Of a DNA stretch of 64,000 bases, positions 1 through 8,157 are shown piece after piece. Origin of the DNA: Solobacterium sp. (lineage in GTDB: Bacteria > Bacillota_I > Bacilli_A > Erysipelotrichales > Erysipelotrichaceae); contig JAFUFO010000010.1 in NCBI GenBank assembly GCA_017469885.1, positions 107,627 through 171,626 of the forward strand, in the 5' to 3' direction. Within the stretch, counting starts at the first letter, position 1, and every line of letters starts with the position of its first letter. A program made the position numbers and the translations under genes. A model generated the notes under the pieces. It was not told the origin of the DNA and ran no database searches. It worked only from the letters and a program-made list of their open reading frames with translations.

Positions 1-350
1 CGTCGTTCTGTGATCGGATCGCCGCAACCGCCTACAGCGGGGAATACCGCAGGGAAGCGGATCAGTGCCGGGCTGCGGATATTCTGGTGATTGATGACAT
101 CGGTGCTGAGGAAGTGACTGACCGCAACCGCATGGTTCTGCTTTCCATCCTTGATTCACGGATGCAGAAAGAGAAGATGACCTGGTTTACGGGAAACGGA
201 GATCTCCGCACCCTGCAGGCACATCTGCGGACAACACACTCAGGAGATTCCGTATCCGCCGCAGACCGCATCATTGAACGGATCAAAACATTGGCAGAGC
301 CGGTATATCTTGACGGAAATGACCGCAGGAAGTTACATGGCAGTGAATAA
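1..350 (+). CDS. dnaI: DnaI-like helicase loader, 3' end only
   Basis: This is the C-terminal part of an AAA+ ATPase that loads the replicative DNA helicase; the 5' end lies outside the window. The reading frame is open from base 3. The Walker B segment ILVIDDIGAEE is visible at the left, followed by a sensor-like TWFTGNGD and the conserved tail RIIERIKTLAEPVYLDGNDRR, which matches the ending of DnaI/DnaC family proteins. The gene stops with TAA at 348-350, 42 bases before pfkA. No terminator separates it from pfkA, but pfkA has its own extended -10. The alternative is another DnaC/IstB-type ATPase; the R-rich C-terminal motif favours DnaI. Confidence 0.8.
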   Translation, partial: SFCDRIAATAYSGEYRREADQCRAADILVIDDIGAEEVTDRNRMVLLSILDSRMQKEKMTWFTGNGDLRTLQAHLRTTHSGDSVSAADRIIERIKTLAEPVYLDGNDRRKLHGSE

Positions 351-361
351 TACCCGCATTG

Positions 362-370
362 TGCTAGAAT
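362..370 (+). promoter_or_regulatory. Extended -10 promoter of pfkA
   Basis: TGCTAGAAT is an extended -10 element (TGN plus a TATAAT-like hexamer). It sits 22 bases before the pfkA start codon, with no good -35 at the expected distance. The same nonamer precedes ftsW. Confidence 0.5.
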
Positions 371-392
371 TAGGAAGATTTGAGGTAACGAT

Positions 393-1355
393 ATGGTGAG
401 AAAAATTGGTGTGCTTACTTCGGGCGGCGATGCGCCGGGAATGAATGCGGCAATCCGCAGTGTTACCCGTGTTGCGCTGAACAACGGGCTGGAAGTCTAT
501 GGCATTTACGATGGATATAAAGGACTGCTGGAAGGAAGAATGATGAAGATGGAACGGTCATCCGTTTCGGATATTCTTTCCCGCGGCGGAACAATTCTCG
601 GAAGTGCGCGTCTTCCGGAATTCAAGGAAGATGAGATCCAGGATAAATGTATTGAGCATCTTAAGGAAAACGGGATTGACGCACTGGTTGTTATCGGCGG
701 CGACGGCAGTTACCGCGGTGCGCTTGCGCTGACAAAAAAGGGAATCAACTGCATCGGTCTTCCCGGCACGATTGACAATGACATTTCCGGTTCCGATCTT
801 ACCATCGGATTTGATACCGCGCTGAATACCTGTGTGGAATGTGTCGATAAACTGCGCGATACCAGTTCCTCACATCATCGGTGTTCTATCGTTGAGGTAA
901 TGGGAAACCATTGCGGTGACCTTGCGCTTTATACAGCGATTTCCTGCGGTGCGGAAATGGTGATCACACCGGAAACGGGATATGATGAACTTGAAGTTCT
1001 CGAAAAACTGCGCTATCTGGATAATGCGGTTCATAAGAGTCATGCGATCGTCATTGTCTCTGAAAAGACCACCGATGTTCAGGCACTGGCATCCAAGATC
1101 AGTCAGAACACCGGCTTCAGCGGCCGTGCAACCGTTCTTGGTCATATCCAGCGCGGCGGTTCACCGACACCGGCTGACCGTATGCTCGCAAGCCGTATGG
1201 GAGAAAAGGCGGTTGATCTTCTGATGGACGGCATTGGCGGACACTGCGTAGGCATTATGGAGAATGAAATCATTTCTCTGCCGATCGCAGAAGCACTGGA
1301 GCGTCCGCGCAAGAGCCGTAAAAAGCTTTATCGTCTGTTTGACCGTCTTTATTGA
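393..1355 (+). CDS. pfkA: ATP-dependent 6-phosphofructokinase
   Basis: Glycolytic enzyme that phosphorylates fructose 6-phosphate to fructose 1,6-bisphosphate in the cytoplasm. The 320-residue length is normal for bacterial PfkA. The N-terminal LTSGGDAPGMNA phosphate loop, GGDGS near residue 102 and PGTIDND near residue 124 are all present. Gly in both diagnostic positions (GGDGS, PGTIDND) marks the ATP-using type rather than the pyrophosphate type. GHIQRGGSP near residue 250 is the substrate-binding segment. The start ATG follows TGAGGT at a suitable distance. A hairpin at 1460-1482 ends the transcript. A second, divergent phosphofructokinase lies at 28168-29244. Confidence 0.97.
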   Translation: MVRKIGVLTSGGDAPGMNAAIRSVTRVALNNGLEVYGIYDGYKGLLEGRMMKMERSSVSDILSRGGTILGSARLPEFKEDEIQDKCIEHLKENGIDALVVIGGDGSYRGALALTKKGINCIGLPGTIDNDISGSDLTIGFDTALNTCVECVDKLRDTSSSHHRCSIVEVMGNHCGDLALYTAISCGAEMVITPETGYDELEVLEKLRYLDNAVHKSHAIVIVSEKTTDVQALASKISQNTGFSGRATVLGHIQRGGSPTPADRMLASRMGEKAVDLLMDGIGGHCVGIMENEIISLPIAEALERPRKSRKKLYRLFDRLY

Positions 1356-1459
1356 TAACATCGTTATCGAGCAGAATTCCTCAGTGAAGACTGACCGGAA
1401 CGAATGCCCGCCGGCAGAATTCAATGATTCAAAGTCGATAATTCATGCATTGGAAACAC

Positions 1460-1482
1460 AAAGGGCACTTCGGTGTCCTTTT
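1460..1482 (+). terminator. Intrinsic terminator of pfkA
   Basis: AAAGGGCAC, TTCG tetraloop, GTGTCCTTT form a 9-bp stem with one G-U pair, followed by a short T tract. It lies just before the ribosome site of the next gene. Confidence 0.7.
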
Positions 1483-1502
1483 CTGGAAGGAGAAAAGCGG
1501 AT

Positions 1503-2141
1503 ATGATGAACAGATTAACCTACTGCGGTCACAGCTGTTTCCGTCTGGAGGCAGATAACGGATGGACCGCAATGATCGATCCTTACGCACCGGGATCTGT
1601 ACCCGGACTGCGGCTTCCGAAACTGAGTGCGGATGCGGTCTTCTGCAGCCACGAACATGGCGATCATAATGCGGCGGATGAAGTCGTGCTCCGGATATCC
1701 GGGCCGGAAAATCCGTATAACGTTGAGACGATCCTTACCGATCATGATGATCAGGGCGGTGCGCTGCGAGGGAAGAACCGTGTTCTGATTCTGAAGTCAG
1801 GCGAAGAAACGATAATTCATCTCGGAGACCTCGGCTGTATTCCGGAAGCGGATGTTCTGTCCCGTCTCAAACAGGCGGATATCCTTATGATTCCATGCGG
1901 CGGTTACTATACGATCGATGCGGAACAGGCGGAACAGCTGATCCGTACGCTGGAGCCTAAACTTGCGGTGCTCATGCATTACCGGCGCGGAAGACAGGGG
2001 TTTGATGTGCTTGCGTCCGCTGATGATATCTGCCGTATGATTCCGGAGGCGAGAATGATCGGAACATCATCTGTTTCACCGAACCGGGAAAGCGGCGTGA
2101 TTCTGCTTGATCCGATCCTCGAAGCGCTGCTGGATGACTGA
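1503..2141 (+). CDS. MBL-fold metal-dependent hydrolase (UPF0173-like)
   Basis: Small metallo-beta-lactamase-fold protein of the UlaG/UPF0173 kind; substrate unknown. It opens with RLTYCGHSCFRLE, the usual start of this family, then has the metal motif SHEHGDHN (HxHxDH) near residue 50 and later metal ligands in HLGDLG and MHYR. The start was set at 1503 because GGAAGGAG at 1485-1492 is 10 bases upstream; a longer upstream frame exists but would begin inside the pfkA terminator. It is about 212 residues, close to family length. It lies between two terminators and so is probably transcribed alone. Confidence 0.85.
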   Translation: MMNRLTYCGHSCFRLEADNGWTAMIDPYAPGSVPGLRLPKLSADAVFCSHEHGDHNAADEVVLRISGPENPYNVETILTDHDDQGGALRGKNRVLILKSGEETIIHLGDLGCIPEADVLSRLKQADILMIPCGGYYTIDAEQAEQLIRTLEPKLAVLMHYRRGRQGFDVLASADDICRMIPEARMIGTSSVSPNRESGVILLDPILEALLDD

Positions 2142-2230
2142 ACTGTTTTTAGCATCCAAAGACGCAAAGTGATTGCGTCAGTGCAGAAATATTTTTGAAT
2201 TATTTTCTGTGATCCGTTTGATTGTTTGTG

Positions 2231-2257
2231 AAAATGGCTTTGTTAAGCCATTTTTCT
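2231..2257 (+). terminator. Intrinsic terminator
   Basis: AAAATGGCTT, loop TGTT, AAGCCATTTT, then T-rich sequence. It closes the MBL hydrolase transcript just before the CIRCE-controlled hsp20 promoter. Confidence 0.8.
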
Positions 2258-2270
2258 TTTAACTTTGAGA

Positions 2271-2312
2271 TTAGCACTCAAGACTTGACAGTGCTAATAT
2301 TTTGAATATGAT
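2271..2312 (+). promoter_or_regulatory. CIRCE operator and promoter of the hsp20 pair
   Basis: TTAGCACTC at 2271-2279, a 9-base spacer, and CAGTGCTAA at 2289-2297 form a CIRCE element with 8 of 9 arm positions paired. The right arm overlaps the -35 TTGACA (2285-2290), and TATGAT (2307-2312) is the -10 at 16-bp spacing. HrcA bound here would block RNA polymerase. HrcA itself is encoded at 8284. Confidence 0.9.
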
Positions 2313-2360
2313 AGAAGGTGTAAGCTGTAAAGGCACAGTGAAATACGGAGGTAATGAACT

Positions 2361-2783
2361 ATGGTATACATTCCAGTAAAAAGAAACAATGTATTTGATG
2401 ATCTGATTGATGATGTGTTTGGAACACCGGAATATAATGCCGGCAATTCCCTGATGAAGACAGATATTCGTGAAAAGGACGGCATGTACTATCTGGATAT
2501 CGATCTGCCGGGATTCCGCAAGGAAGACATCAAGATTTCCCTCTATAACGGAACACTTACGGTTACCGCAGAACATCGTAAGAGTGAGGAAGAGAAGAAT
2601 GCGGAAGGCCGTATTATCCGTCAGGAACGTTACATGGGTTCCTGTTCAAGAAGCTGGTATGTCGGCGATGCGATTCGGGATACAGATATCAAAGCAGGCT
2701 TCCGCGACGGAATTCTGACACTTGAAGTTCCGACAGAAAAGAAAAAGGAAGAAACGGAAAAGAAATTTATCGAGATTCTGTAA
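2361..2783 (+). CDS. Small heat-shock protein Hsp20, copy 1
   Basis: Alpha-crystallin-type holdase that binds unfolding proteins and forms oligomers in the cytoplasm. The 140-residue chain has the crystallin domain from about residue 30 to 130: KTDIREKD, the LPGFRKEDIKISLYNGTL core and the GILTLEVP strand. It ends with the IEI (IxI) motif that docks subunits. GGAGG is 8 bases before the ATG. It is the first gene of a two-gene unit with a second hsp20 26 bases downstream, both behind one CIRCE/promoter, so HrcA repression and heat induction are expected. Confidence 0.95.
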   Translation: MVYIPVKRNNVFDDLIDDVFGTPEYNAGNSLMKTDIREKDGMYYLDIDLPGFRKEDIKISLYNGTLTVTAEHRKSEEEKNAEGRIIRQERYMGSCSRSWYVGDAIRDTDIKAGFRDGILTLEVPTEKKKEETEKKFIEIL

Positions 2784-2809
2784 GGAATCCGAAGGAGGAA
2801 CAGAACAAT

Positions 2810-3220
2810 ATGATGAGATTTGCGCCGGATACCAGAAATGACTGGTTCACATCCATGCTGGAACCGTTTGGTTCCATGTCCAACGGATTGATGAAGACGG
2901 ATATCCGTGAGAAGGATGGAAGATATTTCCTGGATATCAATCTTCCGGGATATGCAAAGAGTGATATCAAGGTAAGTCTGTATAACGGAACACTTACGGT
3001 TGCGGCAGACCACACAGAGCACAGCGAAGAGAAGTCGGATGCCGGAAAGGTAGTTCGCAAGGAGCGCTTCACCGGATCCTGCAAGCGGAGCTGGTATGTC
3101 GGAGACGGAATCAAGGATTCTGATATCACCGCAGCGTTTGAAAACGGTGTTCTGACGATCAGTGTTCCTTCTGAAACAAAGAAGGAAGAACCGCAGGAAA
3201 AACAGATTTCCATTCTCTGA
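2810..3220 (+). CDS. Small heat-shock protein Hsp20, copy 2
   Basis: Second alpha-crystallin chaperone, 136 residues, clearly paralogous to copy 1: KTDIREKDG, LPGYAKSDIKVSLYNGTL and the GSCxRSWYVGD segment are shared, and it ends with an ISI docking motif. The N-terminal arm is different and shorter, which in this family changes oligomer size and client choice. AAGGAGG precedes the ATG. The sequence probably arose by local duplication, and the two products may form mixed oligomers (inference). A terminator follows at 3236. Confidence 0.95.
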   Translation: MMRFAPDTRNDWFTSMLEPFGSMSNGLMKTDIREKDGRYFLDINLPGYAKSDIKVSLYNGTLTVAADHTEHSEEKSDAGKVVRKERFTGSCKRSWYVGDGIKDSDITAAFENGVLTISVPSETKKEEPQEKQISIL

Positions 3221-3235
3221 AAATTAACCATACAG

Positions 3236-3263
3236 CACCGGCAGAGTTATGCCGGTGTTTTTT
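3236..3263 (+). terminator. Intrinsic terminator of the hsp20 operon
   Basis: CACCGGCA, six-base loop, TGCCGGTG, followed by six T residues. Confidence 0.85.
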
Positions 3264-3419
3264 AATGCAAAAGAACAGAGTAAATGCCCTGCATCAGGCA
3301 AGAAGCATTCGCTCTGTTTTTCTTTTTGCGATTATAAAAAATCTTTGGCTCAGCTGTGTTCGTCAGGGCGTAATAAAAATTCAAGCCGACTGCGAATGGA
3401 ACTGCGCTTCTGTCCCTAG

Positions 3420-3611
3420 TCAGTTGACAGCTTCTTCGAGTTTGGATTTGAACCAGGCGGTACGGTTGTCCATCTGTTCGAGAATCTCGATCAGTTCGCG
3501 GTCATGCCGGGTATTCAGTTTGAACACATAACGCTTCACGTACTTCTTCTGGTAATCGAGATTGTAATCCGCACGCTTTTTTCTTGCGCGTTTCGATAAT
3601 TTCTGAGCCAT
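3420..3611 (-). CDS. Small ribbon-helix-helix-like protein
   Basis: A 63-residue basic protein. The first half (AQKLSKRARKKRADYNLDYQ) is strongly positive. The second half has a beta-strand segment KRYVFKLNT followed by two predicted helices, the layout of Arc/CopG-type ribbon-helix-helix DNA-binding proteins; no database family is certain. The start ATG at 3611 was chosen over an upstream in-frame codon because AGGAGG lies 10 bases before it. It has its own promoter with a palindrome over the transcription start (3630-3674), suggesting autoregulation. Similar small RHH genes occur on plasmids and mobile elements, but no other mobile signs are present here. Confidence 0.6.
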   Translation of the reverse strand: MAQKLSKRARKKRADYNLDYQKKYVKRYVFKLNTRHDRELIEILEQMDNRTAWFKSKLEEAVN

Positions 3612-3629
3612 AACAACATTTCCTCCTAT

Positions 3630-3674
3630 GATTGGTACACCAATCATTATAAAGGGTTTGTTCGAATGTTGCAA
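3630..3674 (-). promoter_or_regulatory. Promoter and palindromic operator of the RHH-like gene
   Basis: On the minus strand TTGCAA (3669-3674) and TATAAT (3646-3651) are separated by exactly 17 bases. Directly downstream, over the expected transcription start, lies the palindrome GATTGGT-AC-ACCAATC (3630-3645). The position suits a repressor site. Confidence 0.7.
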
Positions 3675-3713
3675 TAAAAAAAGATGATTTTTAAAAATTT
3701 TTTTCGTGACGAA

Positions 3714-3743
3714 ATAAAAAAACCGCCGTGGCTTGACGGCGGT
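3714..3743 (-). terminator. Intrinsic terminator of rnjA
   Basis: On the minus strand ACCGCCGT, loop CAAGCC, ACGGCGGT, followed by seven T residues. Confidence 0.85.
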
Positions 3744-3766
3744 CAGAATTAAACGGTTTTACGGAG

Positions 3767-5566
3767 TTAATTATGCGTTCTTGCGGATTTTGCCTGAATC
3801 TCTGCGATTGCGGCTTTCTGATTCAGGATGACCGGAATGACGATCGGGTTACGGTTTGTCTTCTGGAAGAGGAATGGCTCCAGCGAAGAACGGATACAGT
3901 TCTTCAGGTCACCGAAGGTTGTACGCTGCTGCATCTTTTTCTTTAATGCGTTATAAACGACAAGCTCTGCTTCCTTCAGCAGTGTCTGGGAATCCTTGAT
4001 ATAAACAAATCCGCGGGAGAGGATGCTTGGACGGCAAAGGATCTTGTTGTAGCGGCTGTCGATTGTGACGATGACTGCGACAAGACCGGACTCCGCAAGG
4101 ATCTGACGGTCCTTGATGACAGACGTCGCAAGGCCGCTCGTGTCATTTCCGTCTACGTAGATTGCGTCAGTCTGGATACGTTCGTTTGCGATAAAGCATT
4201 CTTCATTCCGCATGACAACGATGTCACCGTTGGAACAGATCAGACAGTGATCTTTCGGCACGCCGGTTTCCTGTGCAGTTGCGGCGTGCTGAACAAGCAT
4301 CTTGTATTCGCCGTGATTCGGCATGAAGTATTTTGGCTTGATCAGATTCAGCATCAGCTTCTGTTCTTCTTTCGGCGCATGTCCGGTGGTGTGGAAACTT
4401 GTCAGCGGAGAGTTCGTGACGACATTGGCGCCGACTCTGGTCAGCTGGTTGATGACCGCGCTGACGCTGACGCCGTTTCCGGGGATCGGGTTTGAGGAGA
4501 ACAGGACAGTGTCACCCGGAATGATGTGCAGGAACTTATGGGTTCCGTTGGCGATTCTTGAGAGAGCAGCCATCGGCTCGCCCTGCGAACCGGTACAGAC
4601 GATGCAGATACGGTTGGCAGGAAGGGTGTTGAGGTCGTTTCCTGAGATGAAACTGTCGTTGTCGATCTTGATAAAACCGGTCTTACGGCCGATTTCAAGG
4701 ACGTTCTCCATGGACCGTCCGAATACAGCAACCTTTCTGTTGCAGGCGACGGCAGCCATCAGGATCTGATTCAGACGGTTGACGTTGGACGCAAAGGTCG
4801 ACACGAGAAGTCGTCCCGGTGTTTTGCGGATCTGATCCATAATCGCGTTGGCGACCTGTTTTTCCGAAATGGAGAAACCCGGTACGCTGGAATTGGTGGA
4901 ATCGGATAACAGAAGGGTAACACCGACCTGGCCGATATAAGCCATTTTCTGGTAGTCGCTGTTTGTGCCGACCGGCGTAAGGTCAAATTTGAAGTCACCA
5001 GTCTCCACGAGGCGGCCGTTGGGGGTATTGACGAGAATGCCGAGCGAATCCGGAATGGAATGCACGGTGTCAAAGAAGCCGACACTGAAGTGCTCGGTCT
5101 TGATCCGGCTGTCACCGTTGATCTCAATTACCTTGCAGGCACGGGAAAGATGATGCTCTTCCAGCTTCTTTTCAATCAGCGCCTTCGCAAAGCGCGGGGC
5201 ATAGATCTGCCGCAGATGAACGGACCGCAGGAAGAACGGAATACCGCCGATATGATCTTCGTGACCGTGTGTAATGATCAGTGCTTTGATTTTGGACTGG
5301 TTGCGGACAAGATAGGAGTAATCGGGAATGACATAGTCAATGCCGAGCAGCTCGTCCTCCGGGAAGAGCACGCCGCAGTCAATGATTATGATCTCGTCAT
5401 CATGTTCGACACAGTACATGTTCTTGCCGATCTCGCCGAGACCGCCGATCGCATATACAAGCGTGTCAGTCTTATGATTGATTTCACGCTCGCTGTAATC
5501 AGGTTCCTTGACCTGAGAATAACGTACAGGACGTCCGGCAGTTCTGTCGGATGCTTGATTTCTCAT
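3767..5566 (-). CDS. rnjA: Ribonuclease J
   Basis: Endo- and 5'-to-3' exoribonuclease of the metallo-beta-lactamase/beta-CASP family, central to mRNA decay and rRNA maturation in Firmicutes. The 599-residue protein carries the HGHEDH metal motif at residues 100-105, GLGEIGKNMY near 42-51, and the beta-CASP motifs further on (GSQGEP, HTTGHA, MPNHGEY). A C-terminal domain follows residue 450. The first 33 residues are an extra polar extension before the usual start of the fold. GAGGT lies 9 bases before the ATG. It has a downstream terminator and an inverted repeat in its leader (5589-5609). Whether it is J1 or J2 cannot be settled here. Confidence 0.95.
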   Translation of the reverse strand: MRNQASDRTAGRPVRYSQVKEPDYSEREINHKTDTLVYAIGGLGEIGKNMYCVEHDDEIIIIDCGVLFPEDELLGIDYVIPDYSYLVRNQSKIKALIITHGHEDHIGGIPFFLRSVHLRQIYAPRFAKALIEKKLEEHHLSRACKVIEINGDSRIKTEHFSVGFFDTVHSIPDSLGILVNTPNGRLVETGDFKFDLTPVGTNSDYQKMAYIGQVGVTLLLSDSTNSSVPGFSISEKQVANAIMDQIRKTPGRLLVSTFASNVNRLNQILMAAVACNRKVAVFGRSMENVLEIGRKTGFIKIDNDSFISGNDLNTLPANRICIVCTGSQGEPMAALSRIANGTHKFLHIIPGDTVLFSSNPIPGNGVSVSAVINQLTRVGANVVTNSPLTSFHTTGHAPKEEQKLMLNLIKPKYFMPNHGEYKMLVQHAATAQETGVPKDHCLICSNGDIVVMRNEECFIANERIQTDAIYVDGNDTSGLATSVIKDRQILAESGLVAVIVTIDSRYNKILCRPSILSRGFVYIKDSQTLLKEAELVVYNALKKKMQQRTTFGDLKNCIRSSLEPFLFQKTNRNPIVIPVILNQKAAIAEIQAKSARTHN

Positions 5567-5588
5567 ATTATATTTACCTCGTTTCTAG

Positions 5589-5618
5589 GTTGAAGATACT
5601 TAGTTCAACGGAATTATA
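5589..5618 (-). promoter_or_regulatory. Leader inverted repeat and -10 of rnjA
   Basis: TATAAT on the minus strand at 5618-5613 is followed by an inverted repeat GTTGAA-N9-TTCAAC (5589-5609) spanning the expected transcription start. It may be an operator or a short leader hairpin. No convincing -35 is seen. Confidence 0.45.
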
Positions 5619-5636
5619 TCATTATTTTATAAAAAG

Positions 5637-5662
5637 AAAAGGGAGATCACGGATCTCCCTTT
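5637..5662 (-). terminator. Intrinsic terminator of def
   Basis: AAAGGGAGATC, three-base loop, GATCTCCCTTTT read on the minus strand, followed by a T-rich tract. Confidence 0.85.
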
Positions 5663-5670
5663 GACGGGCA

Positions 5671-6237
5671 TCAGATTACAAGTGCGCCGGGTACTTCCGG
5701 ATGCGGATTGTCACTGTTGATATGATCGTAGAACAGCACGCCGCTGAAGTGATCAATTTCGTGCTGAAGAACGATTGCCAGGTATCCGCGTGCCCGGATC
5801 GTGACGTTCTGATCCGTGAGAAGGTCATAACCCGTGACCTTGACGCGGGCACTGCGCACCACGAATCCATCATGCGCTTCCTGTACGGAAAGGCAGCCTT
5901 CACCGTTTTCCAGATAGGCTTTCTGTACGGAGCGGGAAACGATCTTCGGATTTGCGAGCATGTACTGATATGTCACCAGTTCATCGTTCTTGTCATAGTC
6001 ATGCACGATGACTGCGGTCAGCTGACGGGGAATACCGATCTGAATGGCGGAAATGCCGACGGCAGGGCGGAGATTAAGTTCTTTTGCCTTTTCCTCATCG
6101 GTGCTGTCCTGTACATACTGAAACATTTCGCGGAGGATCTGTTTGTTTTCTTCACTCAGCGGAAGCTCTACCGGCTCGCTTTTGCGGCGGATGGTAGGAT
6201 CGCTGTCTTTAATAATCGTATCGTTGTTAATAAGCAT
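5671..6237 (-). CDS. def: Peptide deformylase
   Basis: Removes the formyl group from the initiator methionine of new proteins; metal-dependent cytoplasmic enzyme. All three family motifs are visible: GISAIQIG near residue 61 (the usual GxGxAAxQ, here with Ser and Ile), EGCLSV near 113 and QHEIDH near 157; the Cys and two His bind the metal. At about 188 residues, with an insert before motif 1, it is of the type 2 Gram-positive kind. A GTG three codons upstream is open, but ATG at 6237 has AGGTGA five bases before it and is preferred. It is divergent from ftsW with overlapping -35 regions. Confidence 0.95.
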   Translation of the reverse strand: MLINNDTIIKDSDPTIRRKSEPVELPLSEENKQILREMFQYVQDSTDEEKAKELNLRPAVGISAIQIGIPRQLTAVIVHDYDKNDELVTYQYMLANPKIVSRSVQKAYLENGEGCLSVQEAHDGFVVRSARVKVTGYDLLTDQNVTIRARGYLAIVLQHEIDHFSGVLFYDHINSDNPHPEVPGALVI

Positions 6238-6259
6238 TCTGTTCACCTGTTACAGGCAT

Positions 6260-6309
6260 ATTCTAAAGAGCCGCGGCTTCTTTGTAAAGAAGTTGACCTG
6301 TGCTAGAAT
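6260..6309. promoter_or_regulatory. Divergent promoters of def and ftsW
   Basis: Minus strand: TTTACA (6288-6283), 17 bases, TAGAAT (6265-6260) for def. Plus strand: extended -10 TGCTAGAAT (6301-6309) with TTGTAA (6282-6287) at 16 bases for ftsW. The two -35 boxes occupy the same bases, so polymerases should compete. Confidence 0.6.
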
Positions 6310-6320
6310 CTAAAGCGTAT

Positions 6321-7562
6321 ATGACTGTAAAGACGGCAGATATGAGTATGGTGAACAACGAAACTGCGGCACCGGTAAAGCGCCGGTTTTTTCTGGCGAT
6401 GCCCAAACGTGCCGACCGAAGTATTTTTATCAGTATTCTTGTTCTTGCGCTGTTCGGCCTTCTGATGATCGCCAGTTCTTCGATGGGGCTTACCGTAGGA
6501 AGACCGGGACGGCTTGCGCTTATTCTGATCAAGCAGATCGTATTCCTTGGCGCTGGTTATTACTTTATGGCGCGGCTTGCGAATAATTTCAAACTGTCAT
6601 TCCTGAAGACCGGAAGCTTCCCGGTCTGGGCAATCGGCATCGGTGCCGCACTGCTGTTCTGTCTTGCATTCCCGGCAGCGGGCGGTGCGCGTGCCTGGAT
6701 CCGTGTTCCGATTTCCGGTATGGATATTTCCATTCAGCCTTCGGAATTTGCCAAGGTCATGGTCATTCTGATCGTTGCGGCATATTGCGGAGATGTAAAG
6801 AAAATTTTTGATAATCCAGGGGATATTATCCGGCGGCCTCTGGTCTTCATCGTTGCCTATGTCGGTATCGTACTGATTCTGCAGTCAGATATGGGAAGCG
6901 CTGTTGTTATTTTTATGATTGCGCTCATCTGCCTGATGATTCCCCAGCATCCGCAGCTTCGCCTTGCACAGCGGTTCCTCCGCTTCATGATTATTGCCGG
7001 GGCTCTCGTGGTGCTTTATATTCTGTCTCCGTTTGGAGAAGCGGTAATTCGCCGTCTGCCGCTCAAGGCTTATCAGATCAACCGGTTCCTCTCTGCGCTG
7101 AATCCGTTTGTGGATATGTATGATACGGGATTTCAGCTGGTCAACGGACTTGTCAGTTTTGCGACGGGCGGATGGTTTGGCCTTGGATATGGAAATTCTG
7201 TCCGTAAATATACACAGTTTCCGGCTGCCAACACCGACTTCATTCTGGCGATTGTCGTTGAGGAACTCGGGCTTGTTGGATTTCTTGTCATTTTTATTCC
7301 ATACATGATCATCATTGTGCAGTTGTTCCGCTATGCGATGAAAATCCAGAGTGAGCAGGCAAGAGTCATTCTCATCGGTACAGCAATGTATCTTGTGATT
7401 CACTGTCTCTTTAATATCGGCGGTGTTACCGGAATGATTCCGCTCACCGGTGTTCCGCTGCTTATGATTTCTTCCGGCGGTTCTTCCACACTGGCGTTTA
7501 TGATTGCGGTCGGTATCTCCCAGGCGGTCATTGATCAGTACCGCAAAGGAGCCATCCAGTGA
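6321..7562 (+). CDS. ftsW: SEDS-family cell-wall glycan polymerase FtsW/RodA
   Basis: Polytopic membrane glycosyltransferase that polymerises lipid II into peptidoglycan together with a class B penicillin-binding protein. Roughly ten hydrophobic segments are visible, plus conserved blocks GARAWI and QPSEFAK, NRFLSALNPF and the C-terminal signature GVTGMIPLTGVPLLMISSGGSS. The glycine-rich ending favours FtsW over RodA, but there is no division-gene context to prove it. The start is uncertain: no Shine-Dalgarno is seen, and ATG 6321 is only 11 bases after the -10 box, implying a nearly leaderless mRNA; ATG 6342 is the alternative. It overlaps rsmD by four bases. Confidence 0.88.
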   Translation: MTVKTADMSMVNNETAAPVKRRFFLAMPKRADRSIFISILVLALFGLLMIASSSMGLTVGRPGRLALILIKQIVFLGAGYYFMARLANNFKLSFLKTGSFPVWAIGIGAALLFCLAFPAAGGARAWIRVPISGMDISIQPSEFAKVMVILIVAAYCGDVKKIFDNPGDIIRRPLVFIVAYVGIVLILQSDMGSAVVIFMIALICLMIPQHPQLRLAQRFLRFMIIAGALVVLYILSPFGEAVIRRLPLKAYQINRFLSALNPFVDMYDTGFQLVNGLVSFATGGWFGLGYGNSVRKYTQFPAANTDFILAIVVEELGLVGFLVIFIPYMIIIVQLFRYAMKIQSEQARVILIGTAMYLVIHCLFNIGGVTGMIPLTGVPLLMISSGGSSTLAFMIAVGISQAVIDQYRKGAIQ

Positions 7563-8116
7563 GAATCATTGCTGGGACCCATGGAAGCCGGCGGTTTGAA
7601 ACACCGGAAGGAAGAGAAACCAGGCCGACACTGGATAAAGTGCGGGAGGCGGTATTTTCCTCTCTTGGAGGATTCTTTGACGGCGGTGATGTTCTGGATC
7701 TCTATGCGGGAAGCGGTGCGATTGGCTTCGAAGCACTCAGCCGCGGAAAGGAACGGGCGGTATTCGTAGACTGCGCAAAGGATGCGGTCCGTGTGATCCG
7801 CAAAAATATCGAACAGCTCGGATTTGCGGATCGTTCTCTGGTTCTGCCGGTCCGTGCGGAAAAGGCAATCCGTCTTCTGGCGGAACAGCAGCGGGTCTTT
7901 GACCTTGTCTATCTGGATCCGCCGTATCGTCTCCAGGAGAATATCCGGATTATGACGCTGCTTTCGGAAGCCGGGCTTCTTGCGGATGATGCGGTTGTGG
8001 TCATTGAATCCCTGAAGGAAGAGCAGTTTCCGGAACGAATCGGATCGCTGGAACGGTACAAAGAAGCCTGTTACGGAATTTCACGGATCAGCTATTATCG
8101 CGCTTCTGCGGAGTGA
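7559..8116 (+). CDS. rsmD: 16S rRNA (guanine966-N2)-methyltransferase
   Basis: S-adenosylmethionine-dependent enzyme that methylates G966 of 16S rRNA in the assembling 30S subunit. The 185-residue protein opens with MRIIAGTHGSRRF and RPTLDKVREAVFSSL, has the SAM loop LDLYAGSGAIGFEALSRG near residue 48 and the catalytic LDPPY motif near 120, all typical of RsmD. It begins with GTG inside the ftsW stop (GTGA overlap), so it is translationally coupled. In many Firmicutes rsmD is followed by coaD; here a terminator follows instead. Confidence 0.95.
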   Translation: MRIIAGTHGSRRFETPEGRETRPTLDKVREAVFSSLGGFFDGGDVLDLYAGSGAIGFEALSRGKERAVFVDCAKDAVRVIRKNIEQLGFADRSLVLPVRAEKAIRLLAEQQRVFDLVYLDPPYRLQENIRIMTLLSEAGLLADDAVVVIESLKEEQFPERIGSLERYKEACYGISRISYYRASAE

Positions 8117-8157
8117 TAAAAATCAATTGCGAATTTCGCTGAACAAAACATGGTAAT

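Noticed and set aside
870..1145. Minus-strand open frame inside pfkA
   Set aside because: Fully contained in a certain gene, no ribosome site and no recognisable protein features; a shadow frame.
3265..3531. Plus-strand frame between hsp20 and the RHH-like gene
   Set aside because: Begins within the hsp20 terminator region, lacks a ribosome site, and overlaps the better supported minus-strand gene.
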